NCBI GenBank assembly: GCA_017474765.1
Contig: JAFVGW010000007.1
Coordinates: 1 to 64,000, forward strand
Direction: 5' to 3'
DNA: 64,000 nt
Source: Salinivirgaceae bacterium
GTDB lineage: Bacteria > Bacteroidota > Bacteroidia > Bacteroidales > SZUA-534
Position numbers and translations under genes: made by a program. Under the pieces are notes generated by a model that saw only the letters and a program-made list of their open reading frames with translations, was not told the DNA's origin and searched no databases. This document shows positions 34,306-44,746 of the stretch, piece after piece (the first letter of the stretch is position 1; every line of letters starts with the position of its first letter).

Positions 34306-34785
34306 TCAATCGGTCCGCCTGACGAGTTGCCCGTCGACGAAATCAAACCGTTTTTTCTTAATCCATTTTTTTGCAACCCGCAGATACTCTTCAGTTTTAA
34401 ACTGTGCCCACGAACGTTCGAGCCCAAGTTCGCGCACAACATTTTTGAACGATGCGAATTCCTGCTGCTGAATGATTGAGAAACTCAAATGGCCACATAT
34501 ATTTTTATTAGGCTGACTTTCAGCAAAATCCATCATCACGCGGCGCTTGGTTTCGTCCGATGGCGGGTCGATGCGCTCAAGGCGATGGGTTCGGACAATT
34601 TCCGCCATATCGCTTTCCCATTGAACTTCAGATTTTTGATTGTCATCGAGTTCGAAAATATAATCTTCAATCATCACCACATCCTGCGTGGTGTAATCGA
34701 TGTACCAGCCTGCGGCAAACTCATCGAGATAGTGTTCCATCGCATTGCCGACGGCAACAATCAACTGCTCTTTATTCTCAATCAT
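34306..34785 (-). CDS. UPF0158-family protein
   Basis: A 159-residue acidic protein of the UPF0158 family, which is of unknown function. The family-like helix is F-E-L-D-D at about 41-45 and the C-terminal part contains the R-S-W-A-Q-F segment. There is no signal or membrane segment. Its ATG overlaps the uvrA stop by 4 bases (ATGA), so it is the second gene of a uvrA operon. Confidence 0.75.
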   Translation of the reverse strand: MIENKEQLIVAVGNAMEHYLDEFAAGWYIDYTTQDVVMIEDYIFELDDNQKSEVQWESDMAEIVRTHRLERIDPPSDETKRRVMMDFAESQPNKNICGHLSFSIIQQQEFASFKNVVRELGLERSWAQFKTEEYLRVAKKWIKKKRFDFVDGQLVRRTD

Positions 34786-37562
34786 AACAATTTTTCTTTC
34801 AGATATTTACCTGTGTATGAAGCGTCGCATTTCACCAAATCTTCGGGCGTGCCTTCGAACACCACGTTGCCGCCCGCTTCGCCGCCTTCGGGCCCAAGGT
34901 CGATAACCCAGTCGGCGCATTTTATCACTTCCAGATTATGCTCGATAATCAGCACCGTATGACCGCGGTCGGCCAAGGCGTTGAAGGCTTCCATCAGTTT
35001 GTTAACATCGTGAAAATGAAGGCCTGTGGTTGGCTCGTCGAAGATGAAGAGCGTTGGCGAGTTCGGCTCGTCGGAACCAAGGAACGACGCCAGTTTGACG
35101 CGTTGGCTCTCGCCGCCACTCAACGAACTCGACGATTGACCGAGTTTGACGTATCCAAGTCCTACATTTGCAAGCGGTTGCAGACGCTCGACAATGCGTC
35201 GGCAGGTTGCGTTGCTGTCGCTGCCAAAGAACTCAATTGCTTCATTCACAGTCATATTCAGCACATCGTTGATGTTTTTATCGCGGTAGCGCACATCGAG
35301 CACAACCTGCTTGAAACGCTGACCGTGGCAACTGTCGCAAACCAACTCAACATCAGCCATAAACTGCATCTCAATCTTGATTTTTCCTTCGCCTTGGCAC
35401 TCTTCGCACCGTCCGCCATCAACGTTGAACGAGAAAAACGACGGTGTCATATTCATTATTTTGGCGGCCTGTTGGTCGGCGTAAAGTTTACGGATTTCGT
35501 CGTAAGCCTTTATGTAAGATGCAGGATTTGAACGAGTTGAGCGTCCAATCGGGTTTTGGTCGACAAACTCAACACGGCTGATGCGCTTCAGGTCGCCATA
35601 CATCCGACGGAAGTTGCCTGTGGGCGTATCGCTCTGTCCGCCAAAGTATTTGGCGAGTGCCTTGTAAAGAATTTTGTTCACCAAAGTCGATTTTCCGCTA
35701 CCCGAAACGCCTGTAACAGCGGTAATTACGCCAAGCGGAAATTTTACATCGATATTTTTCAAATTGTTCTCGCAAGCCCCTTCAATGCCGATGTAATCGC
35801 GCCATTTGCGGCGGATTTCGGGCACGGGTATCTTCATTTTTCCAGTCAGGTATTGCGCTGTAAGACTTTGACTTTCAGACTCTAACTTCGTATGGTCGCC
35901 CTGAAAGACAACTTCACCGCCAAGCCGTCCAGCCAACGGCCCAATGTCGATAATCTCATCGGCGGCGCGGATGATGTCTTCGTCGTGCTCAACCACAACC
36001 ACCGTATTGCCGATGCGCTGCAAGTTGCGTAAAACTTTGATTAGCAACTCGGTATCGCGAGAATGAAGACCAATTGAAGGCTCATCGAGAATGTAGAGCG
36101 ACCCGACAAGGCTGCTGCCGAGCGATGTGGCTAGGTTGATGCGCTGACTCTCGCCGCCGCTCAACGTGGACGATGTGCGGGAAAGCGTCAGATAGCCCAG
36201 TCCGACGTCTTTCAGGAATCCAATCCGATTGCGGATTTCGACCAACAGACGGCCTGCGACTTTCTCTTCGTGAGCGTCGAGTTCGAAATTTCTGACAACG
36301 TTATTTAACTCATTGACAGGCATATTCACCAAATCCACAATCGAGTAGCCGTTTATTTTCACATATTCGGCTTCGGGCTTGAGCCGCGACCCGTGGCAGG
36401 CAGGGCACACCGTGCGTCCGCGATAGCGCGACATCATCACGCGATATTGGATTTTGTAGGAATTCTGCTCGACAAATTCAAAGAAATCATTGATTCCGTG
36501 GAAGTAACGGTTGCCCGTCCAAAGCAGATTGTATTGTTCGCGAGTGAGTTCGTTGACAGGCTTATGGATTGGAAAATCGAATTTATCGGCGTTGTAAATC
36601 AGTTTATTAAGCCATTCCTGCATCTTCTCGCCGCGCCAGCAGACAATCGCGCCTTCGTAAATCGACAGGCTTTTGTTGGGAATGACAAGGTCAGGGTCGA
36701 TGCCGATGGTGCTGCCAAAACCGCCACACGTGGGGCAAGCGCCCAGCGGCGTGTTGAAACTGAAAAGGTGCTCGGTTGGCTCGACAAAAGTCATTCCGTC
36801 GGCTTCGAACCGATTCGAAAAATCTTGACAGACAACAGTTTCACCACGATAAACCTTCACCGTGCACGCCCCCATCCCTTCAAAAAAAGCGGTCTGCACC
36901 GAGTCGGCAATACGGCTGATGTTGTCCTGCTCGTTGCTGACCACAATGCGGTCCACAACAATGTTTACAACATCGTTGGCCGCGGGTTTGTAATCGTCGA
37001 TGGCAACAATCTCGTCATTCACTTCAACGCGGCTAAAACCTTGTTGCTTAAGTATTTCGAGCGCTTTCGCGATGGTGCGACCATTTGCCAGATTCAGCGG
37101 CGCCACAATGATTGCCTTTGTCCGTTCGGGGAACGTAAGTAGGTAATCCACAACATCTTGCACCGAATGTTTCTTGACCAATTGCCCAGAAATTGGCGAG
37201 TAGGTTTTGCCGATTCGCGCGAAAAGCAGTTTCAGGTAGTCGTAAATCTCTGTCGATGTGCCAACTGTCGAGCGCGGATTGCGGCTGCAAACCTTCTGCT
37301 CAATGGCGATGGCGGGCGGAATGCCCTTTATATAGTCGGTTTCGGGCTTGTTGATGCGGCCCAAAAACTGCCGCGCGTATGCCGACAAACTCTCGACGTA
37401 GCGCCGCTGCCCTTCGGCATAAAGCGTGTCGAACGCCAGCGACGACTTGCCGCTGCCCGACAGTCCTGTAATGACAATCAGTTTGTTACGCTCAATCTTC
37501 AAATCGATGTTTTTCAGATTGTTAACACGCGCGCCCTTTATTTCTATGTACTGATTGCTCAT
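34782..37562 (-). CDS. uvrA: UvrABC nucleotide-excision repair ATPase UvrA
   Basis: A 926-residue DNA-damage recognition ATPase. It has two ABC modules: Walker A motifs G-L-S-G-S-G-K-S near 32-39 and G-V-S-G-S-G-K-S in the second half, and two L-S-G-G-E-S-Q-R signatures. Zinc-binding cysteines are seen in [16 protein letters not shown] and C-E-E-C-Q-G-E-G / C-D-S-C-H-G-Q-R. The length is usual for the family. The start at 37562 gives the expected N-terminus. The next gene is coupled by a 4-base overlap. Confidence 0.98.
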   Translation of the reverse strand: MSNQYIEIKGARVNNLKNIDLKIERNKLIVITGLSGSGKSSLAFDTLYAEGQRRYVESLSAYARQFLGRINKPETDYIKGIPPAIAIEQKVCSRNPRSTVGTSTEIYDYLKLLFARIGKTYSPISGQLVKKHSVQDVVDYLLTFPERTKAIIVAPLNLANGRTIAKALEILKQQGFSRVEVNDEIVAIDDYKPAANDVVNIVVDRIVVSNEQDNISRIADSVQTAFFEGMGACTVKVYRGETVVCQDFSNRFEADGMTFVEPTEHLFSFNTPLGACPTCGGFGSTIGIDPDLVIPNKSLSIYEGAIVCWRGEKMQEWLNKLIYNADKFDFPIHKPVNELTREQYNLLWTGNRYFHGINDFFEFVEQNSYKIQYRVMMSRYRGRTVCPACHGSRLKPEAEYVKINGYSIVDLVNMPVNELNNVVRNFELDAHEEKVAGRLLVEIRNRIGFLKDVGLGYLTLSRTSSTLSGGESQRINLATSLGSSLVGSLYILDEPSIGLHSRDTELLIKVLRNLQRIGNTVVVVEHDEDIIRAADEIIDIGPLAGRLGGEVVFQGDHTKLESESQSLTAQYLTGKMKIPVPEIRRKWRDYIGIEGACENNLKNIDVKFPLGVITAVTGVSGSGKSTLVNKILYKALAKYFGGQSDTPTGNFRRMYGDLKRISRVEFVDQNPIGRSTRSNPASYIKAYDEIRKLYADQQAAKIMNMTPSFFSFNVDGGRCEECQGEGKIKIEMQFMADVELVCDSCHGQRFKQVVLDVRYRDKNINDVLNMTVNEAIEFFGSDSNATCRRIVERLQPLANVGLGYVKLGQSSSSLSGGESQRVKLASFLGSDEPNSPTLFIFDEPTTGLHFHDVNKLMEAFNALADRGHTVLIIEHNLEVIKCADWVIDLGPEGGEAGGNVVFEGTPEDLVKCDASYTGKYLKEKLL

Positions 37563-37581
37563 TTCTATATCACTTTAATAA

Positions 37582-38889
37582 TCATTGTGTTATTGCTTCG
37601 TTGCGATTATTTTCGCACACTTTTTCCGTTTCGCCGCCAACGGCAGACGCCAGCAAAAGCGAGACCACAAAGAACAAACTGCCGCTGTATCGGTTAAACA
37701 TCGACTCAAGTAACATATTGAGTGCCAATATGAAAAGACTGCAAAACAGCAGATAGTTCCGATGCCGCCAGGCCTGATACAAAGCGTAACCCATCATTGC
37801 GACAAGCAACGCAAGCCCAAGAATGCCCGTTGTTCCTAATGTCTCAAGGTATTGATTGTGTTGGTCATAGCATTTTTCGTATGCCTCTGCGATTCCGTCC
37901 TGGCCGTATCTTTCACGTAACATATTTTTGAAATCGCCGATTCCGCACCCTTGCAACCAATATCGCTTGGCAATTTTGAAACCAGTCTCCCACATCTGGA
38001 ATCTAATATTTACATTTTCAATCTTTTCTGGATGTTTAATCACATATCCGTTGTCCATTGTGACATCTTCTTCGGTAATGTAACTCGTCACGGTTTGCGA
38101 CAGGTTCATCACGCGATAGTTGCAAGTTTGGAACACCCCAAATAGGCCAGTCACACCAACCAGTAGCAACAAACTGTGAATCAGTTTCTTAAATTTGATA
38201 TAGAAGATGATGACCGAATAGTATAGCACGGCGAAAAGCGCATAAACATTGGTGCGCGACGAGAGTAGGAAAACCATCAGAATCGATAGGCCTATCGCAG
38301 TGTAAATCATCCACTTGCGGTGTTTTACATTACGAAACATTAGTGCCCAAAGCATCGCCGCCACAACAAAGACGGTCATCATTGCAAAGGTGTTAGTATA
38401 TTGAAATACTGACAGATATGTATATACGAATTGATTGCGGTAACTAATGTAAGGATTGAAAACTACGTGGCCATCGATTAAATAGAACGAACGCCAAACG
38501 GCCAAAATCAGGCACAACGCCGATGCCGCCAAAATTCCGCCAGACAACACTTTAATCAATTGTATTTTGCTGTCTGATAGGTTGTTTCGGTAGAGCAACA
38601 CTAAAATTGGAAGTGCGGCAAATGGAATATAGGTGTGCAGATTATCTAACCCATCAGTTTTATTAGAACTCATAATCAGACTGATAGCATACACTGCAAA
38701 GAAGGCTAACATCAGCAACGGCAGAACAGAATTTTGCTTTTTGAAACGAGGTAAACCATTTGTGCCGCCAGCCAAAACTCCGACTATAAAAAGCAGAGTT
38801 ACAGCCACTTCAGACCATAATGGATAGAAGGCAACAATTGCCAGTGTCAGCATTGCCAGAAAAAAGAAACTTTTTTTGAGCACATCCAT
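37582..38889 (-). CDS. O-antigen ligase-family membrane protein
   Basis: A 435-residue integral membrane protein with about eleven helices. The periplasmic loop near 300-370 holds the ligase/polymerase signature: G-C-G-I-G-D-F-K-N and D-Q-H-N-Q-Y-L-E-T-L-G-T-T-G. It may act as a Wzy-type polymerase or a WaaL-type ligase; sequence alone does not say. It is the last gene of a five-gene minus-strand operon, starting 2 bases after the preceding stop. Confidence 0.85.
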   Translation of the reverse strand: MDVLKKSFFFLAMLTLAIVAFYPLWSEVAVTLLFIVGVLAGGTNGLPRFKKQNSVLPLLMLAFFAVYAISLIMSSNKTDGLDNLHTYIPFAALPILVLLYRNNLSDSKIQLIKVLSGGILAASALCLILAVWRSFYLIDGHVVFNPYISYRNQFVYTYLSVFQYTNTFAMMTVFVVAAMLWALMFRNVKHRKWMIYTAIGLSILMVFLLSSRTNVYALFAVLYYSVIIFYIKFKKLIHSLLLLVGVTGLFGVFQTCNYRVMNLSQTVTSYITEEDVTMDNGYVIKHPEKIENVNIRFQMWETGFKIAKRYWLQGCGIGDFKNMLRERYGQDGIAEAYEKCYDQHNQYLETLGTTGILGLALLVAMMGYALYQAWRHRNYLLFCSLFILALNMLLESMFNRYSGSLFFVVSLLLASAVGGETEKVCENNRNEAITQ

Positions 38890-38891
38890 AA

Positions 38892-39890
38892 CTATTTGAT
38901 TTTCTTACGAAATGAGAATAAACCAATCAGTGAGCCAAAACCGTACGACAAGTGTAAAACGACAAATGCCGCAAATAAATATTTAATTTTCAACCCCTTA
39001 CCTTGCGCGCTAATGTTCGCGCACATAAACAGAGTGAGCAAAATATAGGCGCAAGCCGAAGCCGCCGAAAGCAATCCAAACCGCAAATCGACAGGCATCA
39101 GAGCCAACGGACAAATCAGCGAAAGCACAAACAACATTGGCACAAAATGCCGCAGCGACAAGGAACTAAACCGCTTGGTAATCTTTACGGTAAGAATGTT
39201 CCAACGGCCGTTGCTGTAACTGTTGCGACTCATTGCACGGAAGGTGTCGCGGGCGTAATAGGTGCAGAGCGCCTGCGGAATCAGATAGATACTGCCGCCG
39301 CCGTTCACAATCCGCTTGTTGAACTCAATGTCCTGATTGCGCACAAGCCGCTCATCGAACAATCCGTACTTTTCGAAAACCGAACGCTTATAGCAGCCAA
39401 ACGGCACTGTATCAACCATTTGTACATTGGCTACGCCCGTGCGGAAATCAGAATTGCCAACACCAAATCTGCTACTCAATACTGCCTTGATTGCCAACGA
39501 TTTAGGCGTTTTTGAAAGCACATCGGTGCGGCAGACGCAACCAACGTTGTCGGCATCGAGTTCTTTAAGTTTGCGCACCAGCACCGAAATGTAGTTGGCG
39601 TCGTAGGTTGTGTGGACATCAAGGCGCATAATCATCTCGCCGACAGCCTTTCCGATTCCCAGATTCAACGCATACGGGACGTAGTGCATCGGATTGTCAA
39701 TCAGGTGGATATAGTCGAACTTCGCGCAGTAGTCGGCAATAATGTCGCGCGTGCCGTCGGTGCTCATTCCATCGACAAGGTACACTTCCATATCCGACTT
39801 CGGATAGTCTTGATTTACAATCGATTCAATGCAGTTTGCAATGTATTTCGACTCGTTGCGGCAGGGAATTATGACGGAAAGTTGTACCAT
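38892..39890 (-). CDS. Glycosyltransferase family 2 protein with C-terminal membrane helices
   Basis: A 332-residue protein. Residues 1-230 form a GT-A domain: V-I-I-P-C-R-N-E-S at the start, V-D-G-M-S-T-D-G-T near 38-46, a D-V-H metal site around 92-94 (R-L-D-V-H-T), and a late R-N-Q-D-I-E-F-N-K catalytic segment. Three hydrophobic helices follow (about 240-320). It should transfer a sugar to a lipid-linked intermediate on the cytoplasmic face. It lies between a GT4 gene (4-base gap) and the ligase gene. Confidence 0.92.
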   Translation of the reverse strand: MVQLSVIIPCRNESKYIANCIESIVNQDYPKSDMEVYLVDGMSTDGTRDIIADYCAKFDYIHLIDNPMHYVPYALNLGIGKAVGEMIMRLDVHTTYDANYISVLVRKLKELDADNVGCVCRTDVLSKTPKSLAIKAVLSSRFGVGNSDFRTGVANVQMVDTVPFGCYKRSVFEKYGLFDERLVRNQDIEFNKRIVNGGGSIYLIPQALCTYYARDTFRAMSRNSYSNGRWNILTVKITKRFSSLSLRHFVPMLFVLSLICPLALMPVDLRFGLLSAASACAYILLTLFMCANISAQGKGLKIKYLFAAFVVLHLSYGFGSLIGLFSFRKKIK

Positions 39891-39894
39891 TTTT

Positions 39895-41034
39895 CTACTT
39901 AATGACGCTTAACCATTTTTGCGCTTTATTCGGCCAGCAAAATTCGTCAAAATCCACTTTCCGTATATCATTCACCATCGATTTTCTGTTGGCAAGCGCT
40001 GTTTTTAGTTTTTCGGCCACATCGGCCGCGCTTTTCGGATTGACGGCCAAACCAACATTCAAGTCGGGCATTACACCGCTAAATCCCTGACCATCAGTGT
40101 AAATAACGGGCAGACCTTGCGTCAGCGCTTCCAGATAAACCAACCCGAAAGTCTCTGATTTTGAAATCATTGCAAAAACGGCGTTTTCGCGGCAAATCTG
40201 CATCAGTTTCTGCTTGTCGTAAACGGAGCCGTGGAATTTTATCCAGTCGGCATTTTGCTCTATCTGCTTCATTATCTGCGGTTCACACGCGCCGCCACCG
40301 CCAACCAGATTCAACGTGAGACGCGGATTCTGCTCGCGCGCCATTTTGCAGGCTTCAATGAGCGTTGCCACATTCTTGTTTTTGTCGAACACACCTATAT
40401 ATAATATGGTGTCGGGATTGCGATTGTCGTCGGCAAAATATTGATTATCAATCCAAATTTGGTCAATTCCGTTGGTAATGGTTACCAATTTCGGCTGTAA
40501 GTTGGCGGCCAAACGCCTGAAAGCCAGTGAATTTTCAAATTGCCGCCGCTGGACGGGCGATATGAAAACCACCTTGCGGGCATTAGCAATTATCTGACGG
40601 CCAAGGTGATACAACTGCGGCATCAAGCGCAGGTAGAGATTGACATCGGTGCCGCGAACAGCCACCACATAGGGGATTCCGCGCTCGCGCCAAAGCCTAT
40701 AGGCCACCGCGCCATCGGAAAACAAGGTGCTCGCCACAACAAGGTCAATATTCGCAATATCAACATTTTGCGCCAACCGACGGTATTTGCATCCGATTTT
40801 GTACGGAAACAACGCCCTGTACATCAGCATATTACCACCGAAAGCAGACTCAATCAGCCGATAGTTGGCATCGGTGTAGGTGCCGCGCAAGTCGCGCAAT
40901 GGATAATTGGACCGATTGAATGCGAAAACGGTCATATCTATCTGACTATCAGCATCGACAATAGAGCGACAAAGGTTGTGGTGAACCCGTGAACCAATGT
41001 AATCTTCGGTCAGATATAAAACGTTCATAATCAA
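39895..41034 (-). CDS. Glycosyltransferase family 4 protein
   Basis: A 379-residue GT-B enzyme. The C-terminal nucleotide-sugar domain has L-Y-I-G-V-F-D-K-N-K-N near 210-220, L-V-G-G-G-G-A-C-E, and the E-x7-E-type segment S-K-S-E-T-F-G-L-V-Y-L-E-A-L-T-Q-G-L-P near 290-308. Its ATG overlaps the flippase stop by 4 bases, so the genes are coupled. It adds a sugar to the growing oligosaccharide of this locus; donor and acceptor are unknown. Confidence 0.93.
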   Translation of the reverse strand: MIMNVLYLTEDYIGSRVHHNLCRSIVDADSQIDMTVFAFNRSNYPLRDLRGTYTDANYRLIESAFGGNMLMYRALFPYKIGCKYRRLAQNVDIANIDLVVASTLFSDGAVAYRLWRERGIPYVVAVRGTDVNLYLRLMPQLYHLGRQIIANARKVVFISPVQRRQFENSLAFRRLAANLQPKLVTITNGIDQIWIDNQYFADDNRNPDTILYIGVFDKNKNVATLIEACKMAREQNPRLTLNLVGGGGACEPQIMKQIEQNADWIKFHGSVYDKQKLMQICRENAVFAMISKSETFGLVYLEALTQGLPVIYTDGQGFSGVMPDLNVGLAVNPKSAADVAEKLKTALANRKSMVNDIRKVDFDEFCWPNKAQKWLSVIK

Positions 41035-42302
41035 TCGGCTATTGATTTTTCGTACTCGCGGACAACTTTCAGCGTCATCAGCGCGACAATGGCGTAACTG
41101 AACAATTCAACCGCCAGATAGCAGCGCAGAAAACCGTAAATGTCGCTGACAGGAATGAATATCAGGCTGAAAATCAGCAAGAAATAGATAGTCTGCCAAA
41201 CCGACAAACGGCCTATCTTCTCGAACGCCGTGAACACCATATTGAACGGTGACACCACAAATTTGAACGCGAACGCCCAAACCATAATTCGCACGTAAAT
41301 GCCTGATTCTCGCCAAGTTTCGCCAAAAATAAGCGCCAGAAGCGACGGCGCCAGAAGGAAGGCCACCACGGCGAACAACAGCGCCAAAACGGCCAGCAGT
41401 GCGGCAATGCGGCAGAAATCGTGGCGGATTGACTCGCGCTTGTTGCGCAACTCGGTGAACCGCTGCACCAGCACCTGCCCCATCGACGTGGTGACAAGCG
41501 AGAGCGGCATAATCATCAGCATCCGCGCAAGGTCGAAAAGGCCCGTGGTCTGCTCGTCGAACAGGCGGTTTATGAAAATGGTGGGCAAAAGCAGACTCAA
41601 TGCGTTCAGGAACGCTGCGAAACTGTTTTGCAACGGAAAACTCTTGTATTCGGCCGCCACACTTTTTATGGTGGCCCACGACAACTTCAGGCCGCCGACA
41701 AACTTGTGCACCTTGAGCCCAGCTGCCAGCGCATTGACCGACTGCCCCGCAATGTCGCCAAAAACGAGCCCTGTTTGGTTGCCGCAATAGCCTGAAATTG
41801 TTTGCGTTACACCTTCGGCAATGCGGCGCTCAACCTTGTTTGAAGCCGAAAGTCGGAACTGCTTCAGCCGAATCAAATAATAGTTAAGTGCCTGATATAT
41901 TGTTAGTAACAGCAGCGATAACGGCACAAATGCAAGCCAATAGGAATACTTTTCAGGGAAATTGATTAGTTGCATTATCGGCTGCTTGAACACGAAAAGC
42001 AAAATAGCCGTTAAAACACTCACAATCAGCCCAATGCCAAACGAGAGATAAAGCAGATTGTAGGCTTTGTTGTCGTCGGCGGGCAGGATAATCGTCTGCT
42101 CGTAGCGCAGCGACGCAATCACTGCAATAATGCCTATAATGCTCATATACACTGCGAAAGCACCAAAATCGGCAGGTGTGTAAATGCGGCGCAGAATGAG
42201 TTGGAACAGAATTATCAGCACCTGCGCCAAGGCAGTGCCTGTGACCAGATAACTCAAGTTCTTGATTATCGTGTTGCCAAATATTTTTTTAACAATACTC
42301 AT
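41031..42302 (-). CDS. Polysaccharide flippase (Wzx-type, MOP superfamily)
   Basis: A 423-residue membrane protein with about twelve helices. The N-terminus has the Wzx/RfbX pattern: L-V-T-G-T-A-L-A-Q, R-R-I-Y-T-P-A-D-F-G-A-F-A-V-Y, and S-L-R-Y-E-Q-T-I-I-L-P near 60-70. It should flip the lipid-linked repeat unit across the inner membrane. It is the second gene of the operon, between the priming transferase and the GT4 gene. Long alternative frames here reflect GC-rich codons only. Confidence 0.93.
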   Translation of the reverse strand: MSIVKKIFGNTIIKNLSYLVTGTALAQVLIILFQLILRRIYTPADFGAFAVYMSIIGIIAVIASLRYEQTIILPADDNKAYNLLYLSFGIGLIVSVLTAILLFVFKQPIMQLINFPEKYSYWLAFVPLSLLLLTIYQALNYYLIRLKQFRLSASNKVERRIAEGVTQTISGYCGNQTGLVFGDIAGQSVNALAAGLKVHKFVGGLKLSWATIKSVAAEYKSFPLQNSFAAFLNALSLLLPTIFINRLFDEQTTGLFDLARMLMIMPLSLVTTSMGQVLVQRFTELRNKRESIRHDFCRIAALLAVLALLFAVVAFLLAPSLLALIFGETWRESGIYVRIMVWAFAFKFVVSPFNMVFTAFEKIGRLSVWQTIYFLLIFSLIFIPVSDIYGFLRCYLAVELFSYAIVALMTLKVVREYEKSIAD

Positions 42303-42331
42303 TGAATCAATGTTTTGCGGCCAGCCACCAA

Positions 42332-42925
42332 CTATTCAAAGCCTTTCAGTGTTTTGCCCAATGCCGTGCAAATCAGCACTTTGACATCGAGCCAAAGCGA
42401 CTGCCGTTCCATATAGAGAAGGTTGAGCCGAACCTTGTCGGGCCAAATCACCTTGTCGTTGTATTCCTGCGGATTGGGCTGCGCGGCCAGCAAATCTTCT
42501 TCGTTGCGGTATTTGAGCGACGCCACGCCAGTCAGCCCAGGCTTCATCGTCAGCAGACGGCGGTCGTCGCCTTCGAGTTTGTCGGCGTAACCTGCCACAT
42601 CGGGGCGCGGCCCGACGAAACTCATATCGCCCACGAAAATGTTGAGCAACTCGGGCAGTTCATCAATTTTGGTGCGCCGCAGCCATCGGCCAACGCGCGT
42701 AATGCGGTTCAGTTCTGCCGCCGCCACGGGGCTCTCTTCTTCGCCTTTCATTGTGCGGAACTTAATGAGTTTGAATGGTTTGGCATTTTGCCCGATTCGT
42801 TCTTGAATATACATAATCGGAGTGCCGTTGGCCACCAGAATGCACAATGCAACTATCAGCAGGACAGGCATCAACACAATCAGCATTGTGAACGCAACCA
42901 CTCTGTCGAATAACCATTTTATCAT
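42332..42925 (-). CDS. Initiating sugar transferase (monotopic phosphoglycosyltransferase)
   Basis: A 197-residue short-form sugar transferase (PF02397), the enzyme that puts the first sugar-phosphate on undecaprenyl phosphate. One re-entrant membrane helix is at about 9-31. The catalytic region has K-F-R-T-M near 56-60, the L-R-R-T-K-I-D-E-L-P-E-L-L-N motif near 82-95, and S-F-V-G-P-R-P-D near 101-108. It lacks the extra N-terminal domain of WbaP and so is PglC-like. It is first in the operon, behind a -7 element at 42950-42957. Confidence 0.95.
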   Translation of the reverse strand: MIKWLFDRVVAFTMLIVLMPVLLIVALCILVANGTPIMYIQERIGQNAKPFKLIKFRTMKGEEESPVAAAELNRITRVGRWLRRTKIDELPELLNIFVGDMSFVGPRPDVAGYADKLEGDDRRLLTMKPGLTGVASLKYRNEEDLLAAQPNPQEYNDKVIWPDKVRLNLLYMERQSLWLDVKVLICTALGKTLKGFE

Positions 42926-42949
42926 CTGAACCAGATTTGTTTTTCAGTG

Positions 42950-42957
42950 CAAAACTA
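42950..42957 (-). promoter_or_regulatory. -7 element TAGTTTTG of the polysaccharide operon
   Basis: CAAAACTA on the plus strand is TAGTTTTG on the minus strand, 25 bases before the sugar transferase ATG. It would drive the five-gene operon down to 37582. Confidence 0.55.
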
Positions 42958-43009
42958 AAAAAAATGTGGGCATTAAGGGAATTGGCAGGCAATTGTTTTA
43001 ATTGGCTGT

Positions 43010-43017
43010 TATCTTTG
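43010..43017 (+). promoter_or_regulatory. -7 element TATCTTTG of the UPF0104 gene
   Basis: A perfect TAnnTTTG match, 23 bases before the ATG at 43041, divergent from the polysaccharide operon promoter. Confidence 0.6.
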
Positions 43018-43040
43018 CGGAACTCAAAACACATAATCGG

Positions 43041-44075
43041 ATGAAAAAACTTGTTAATGTATTGAAGTACTTGCTTTTTCTTGCCATCGGGCTTGTGGTG
43101 TTCTATTATATTTATCGTGAGGTTGAATTCCGCGAATTGAAGGAGCAGGTATCGTCAATCAATTGGTGGTGGATAGCCCTGTCGTTGTTGGTGTGTGTTA
43201 TTAGCCACATATTCAGGGCGATACGTTGGTGTATGCTAATCGATTCAGCAGGATATAGTGTCAGTCGGTTCCGCACTTTTTGTTCGGTTATGGTTATGTA
43301 TTTTGTCAACCTGATAATTCCTCGTGGTGGTGAGATTGTGCGTTGCACCGTTCTTTCACAAACCGACAGAATACCGTTCGCCGTATTGTTGGGAACCGTT
43401 GTTGTGGAGCGTGCTGTCGATATGCTTATTTTGCTGATAGTATCGGTTTTTACTGTTTTCTTCCAACTCGACTTTATAAAAAGTCTTGTCAGTCAGTTAG
43501 ATAGTGATGCAATATTCAGCCGTTTTGCATTTCTGTTTTCACCATTTTTTTGGATTGCTGCAATTGCCTTGGGGTGCGTGACAATCGCTGTTTTGTATAA
43601 ATTCCGACACAAACTGCTCGAAATTAGATTATTGAAACCTGTTGTGGAATTGATTCTCAAGTTTTGGAACGGAATAAAATCAATTTTAAGGCTCAAACAT
43701 TGGCCGTTGTTTGTGTTCGTTTCGGTGCTTGTCTATTTGGCCTATTTCACAATGTTTTACGTGGCATTTTTCAGTTTCGCGCCCACCAGCGGACTCTCAT
43801 TTGGCGTTGCGGTAACAACCATTGTGGTCGGCGCGTTTGCCATGCTGGTGCCTGTGCAGGGTGGGATAGGGCCATGGCATTTCATGGTGTTCCAAACGTT
43901 GGCCGTATATGGAGTACAGATTGCTGATGGCAAGATATATGCACTAATCAGTCATTCAACAACAAATGGAATGTGCTTGATTGTAGGTGCAGTCTGCCTT
44001 ATTTATTTGACTTTAGTTGGTAGAAAAAAAATTGCACCTGTTGGTGGCGAAAAAAACGAATCGGATTCAAAATGA
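43041..44075 (+). CDS. UPF0104/lysylphosphatidylglycerol synthase-type membrane protein
   Basis: A 344-residue protein with seven to eight transmembrane helices, matching the flippase-like transmembrane part of lysylphosphatidylglycerol synthases (PF03706). Signatures are I-R-W-C-M-L near 61-66, P-R-G-G-E-I-V-R-C near 92-100 and a late V-P-V-Q-G-G-I-G-P-W-H. No catalytic lysyltransferase domain follows. The soluble DUF2156 protein at 7565-8941 could in principle supply one, but nothing links them. ATG 43041 is chosen over an upstream start because the -7 element lies between. Confidence 0.88.
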   Translation: MKKLVNVLKYLLFLAIGLVVFYYIYREVEFRELKEQVSSINWWWIALSLLVCVISHIFRAIRWCMLIDSAGYSVSRFRTFCSVMVMYFVNLIIPRGGEIVRCTVLSQTDRIPFAVLLGTVVVERAVDMLILLIVSVFTVFFQLDFIKSLVSQLDSDAIFSRFAFLFSPFFWIAAIALGCVTIAVLYKFRHKLLEIRLLKPVVELILKFWNGIKSILRLKHWPLFVFVSVLVYLAYFTMFYVAFFSFAPTSGLSFGVAVTTIVVGAFAMLVPVQGGIGPWHFMVFQTLAVYGVQIADGKIYALISHSTTNGMCLIVGAVCLIYLTLVGRKKIAPVGGEKNESDSK

Positions 44076-44096
44076 CTTCCGTCTGAATCCGATTCG
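44051..44096 (-). terminator. Terminator of the beta-barrel gene, overlapping the neighbour's coding end
   Basis: CGAATCGGATTCA (44057-44069) pairs perfectly with TGAATCCGATTCG (44084-44096). On the minus strand a T run follows (plus-strand A at 44051-44056). The left arm is inside the coding end of the UPF0104 gene, whose stop is at 44073-44075. Confidence 0.85.
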
Positions 44097-44128
44097 CTCA
44101 GTAATTTGTTGATTATGCTATAATTAAG

Positions 44129-44746
44129 TCAGAATTTGCATTTTACACCAACGGCCAAGATTCCTTCATGGCCGAAACCCAACTCAAAAAATCCGCGAAC
44201 CAAAGGGCTTCCTGCCTCTAAAGCAACAGGCGTAAGTTGGTATGCCCAATTGTTTTCGCTAGTTTTTTTGTACTCTTTTGACTCAAATCTGGTTTGTTTC
44301 GATTTTGACATAGAATAACCGACTGCAACTTTTGAATACATGCATACATAATTGAAATCGAACCAGTTGAGTGAGATGGATGGCATTATTGCAAAATATT
44401 TTCCTTCGGCTTTGCCGACAACAACTCTTGCATCGTTATCCTTGTTTTTACTTGAGCCCTCAACTATGTCGCCTTTTGAGGTCTGATAACTTGAAACAAC
44501 ACCCAATCCGAGGAATTTAACTGGGTGATAGGCGTATTTCATATTGTATGCTCCCGACCATTTTAAGTCGGTAATATCGGCGTAGCCAAGAGTGAATATC
44601 GTGCCAACGACATTGGCAAAACCGTTAACTATCTCGTTGTGAGTGCCAACACCATAACTCAAACTGCATTCGTGGTGTCGTACAGCAAACGCACTGTGTG
44701 TCGATATCATCGACGCGAACAGGCAACATAGAACGATTCGTTTCAT
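44129..44746 (-). CDS. Outer-membrane beta-barrel protein
   Basis: A 205-residue protein with a signal peptide (residues 1-21, ending A-F-A-V). Alternating-strand sequence follows to a C-terminal Phe (V-G-V-K-C-K-F). The short G-T-H-N-E-I-V-N-G segment precedes strands rich in Tyr, Gly and Ser, giving about eight strands by eye. It resembles the small outer-membrane beta-barrel proteins of Bacteroidota, which often act as structural or host-facing proteins. No specific function can be stated. It is a single gene closed by the hairpin at 44057-44096. Confidence 0.75.
   Translation of the reverse strand: MKRIVLCCLFASMISTHSAFAVRHHECSLSYGVGTHNEIVNGFANVVGTIFTLGYADITDLKWSGAYNMKYAYHPVKFLGLGVVSSYQTSKGDIVEGSSKNKDNDARVVVGKAEGKYFAIMPSISLNWFDFNYVCMYSKVAVGYSMSKSKQTRFESKEYKKTSENNWAYQLTPVALEAGSPLVRGFFELGFGHEGILAVGVKCKF

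Noticed and set aside
41107..41787. 226-codon alternative frame inside the flippase gene
   Set aside because: It arises from GC-rich third positions; the flippase frame has clear Wzx features and membrane helices.
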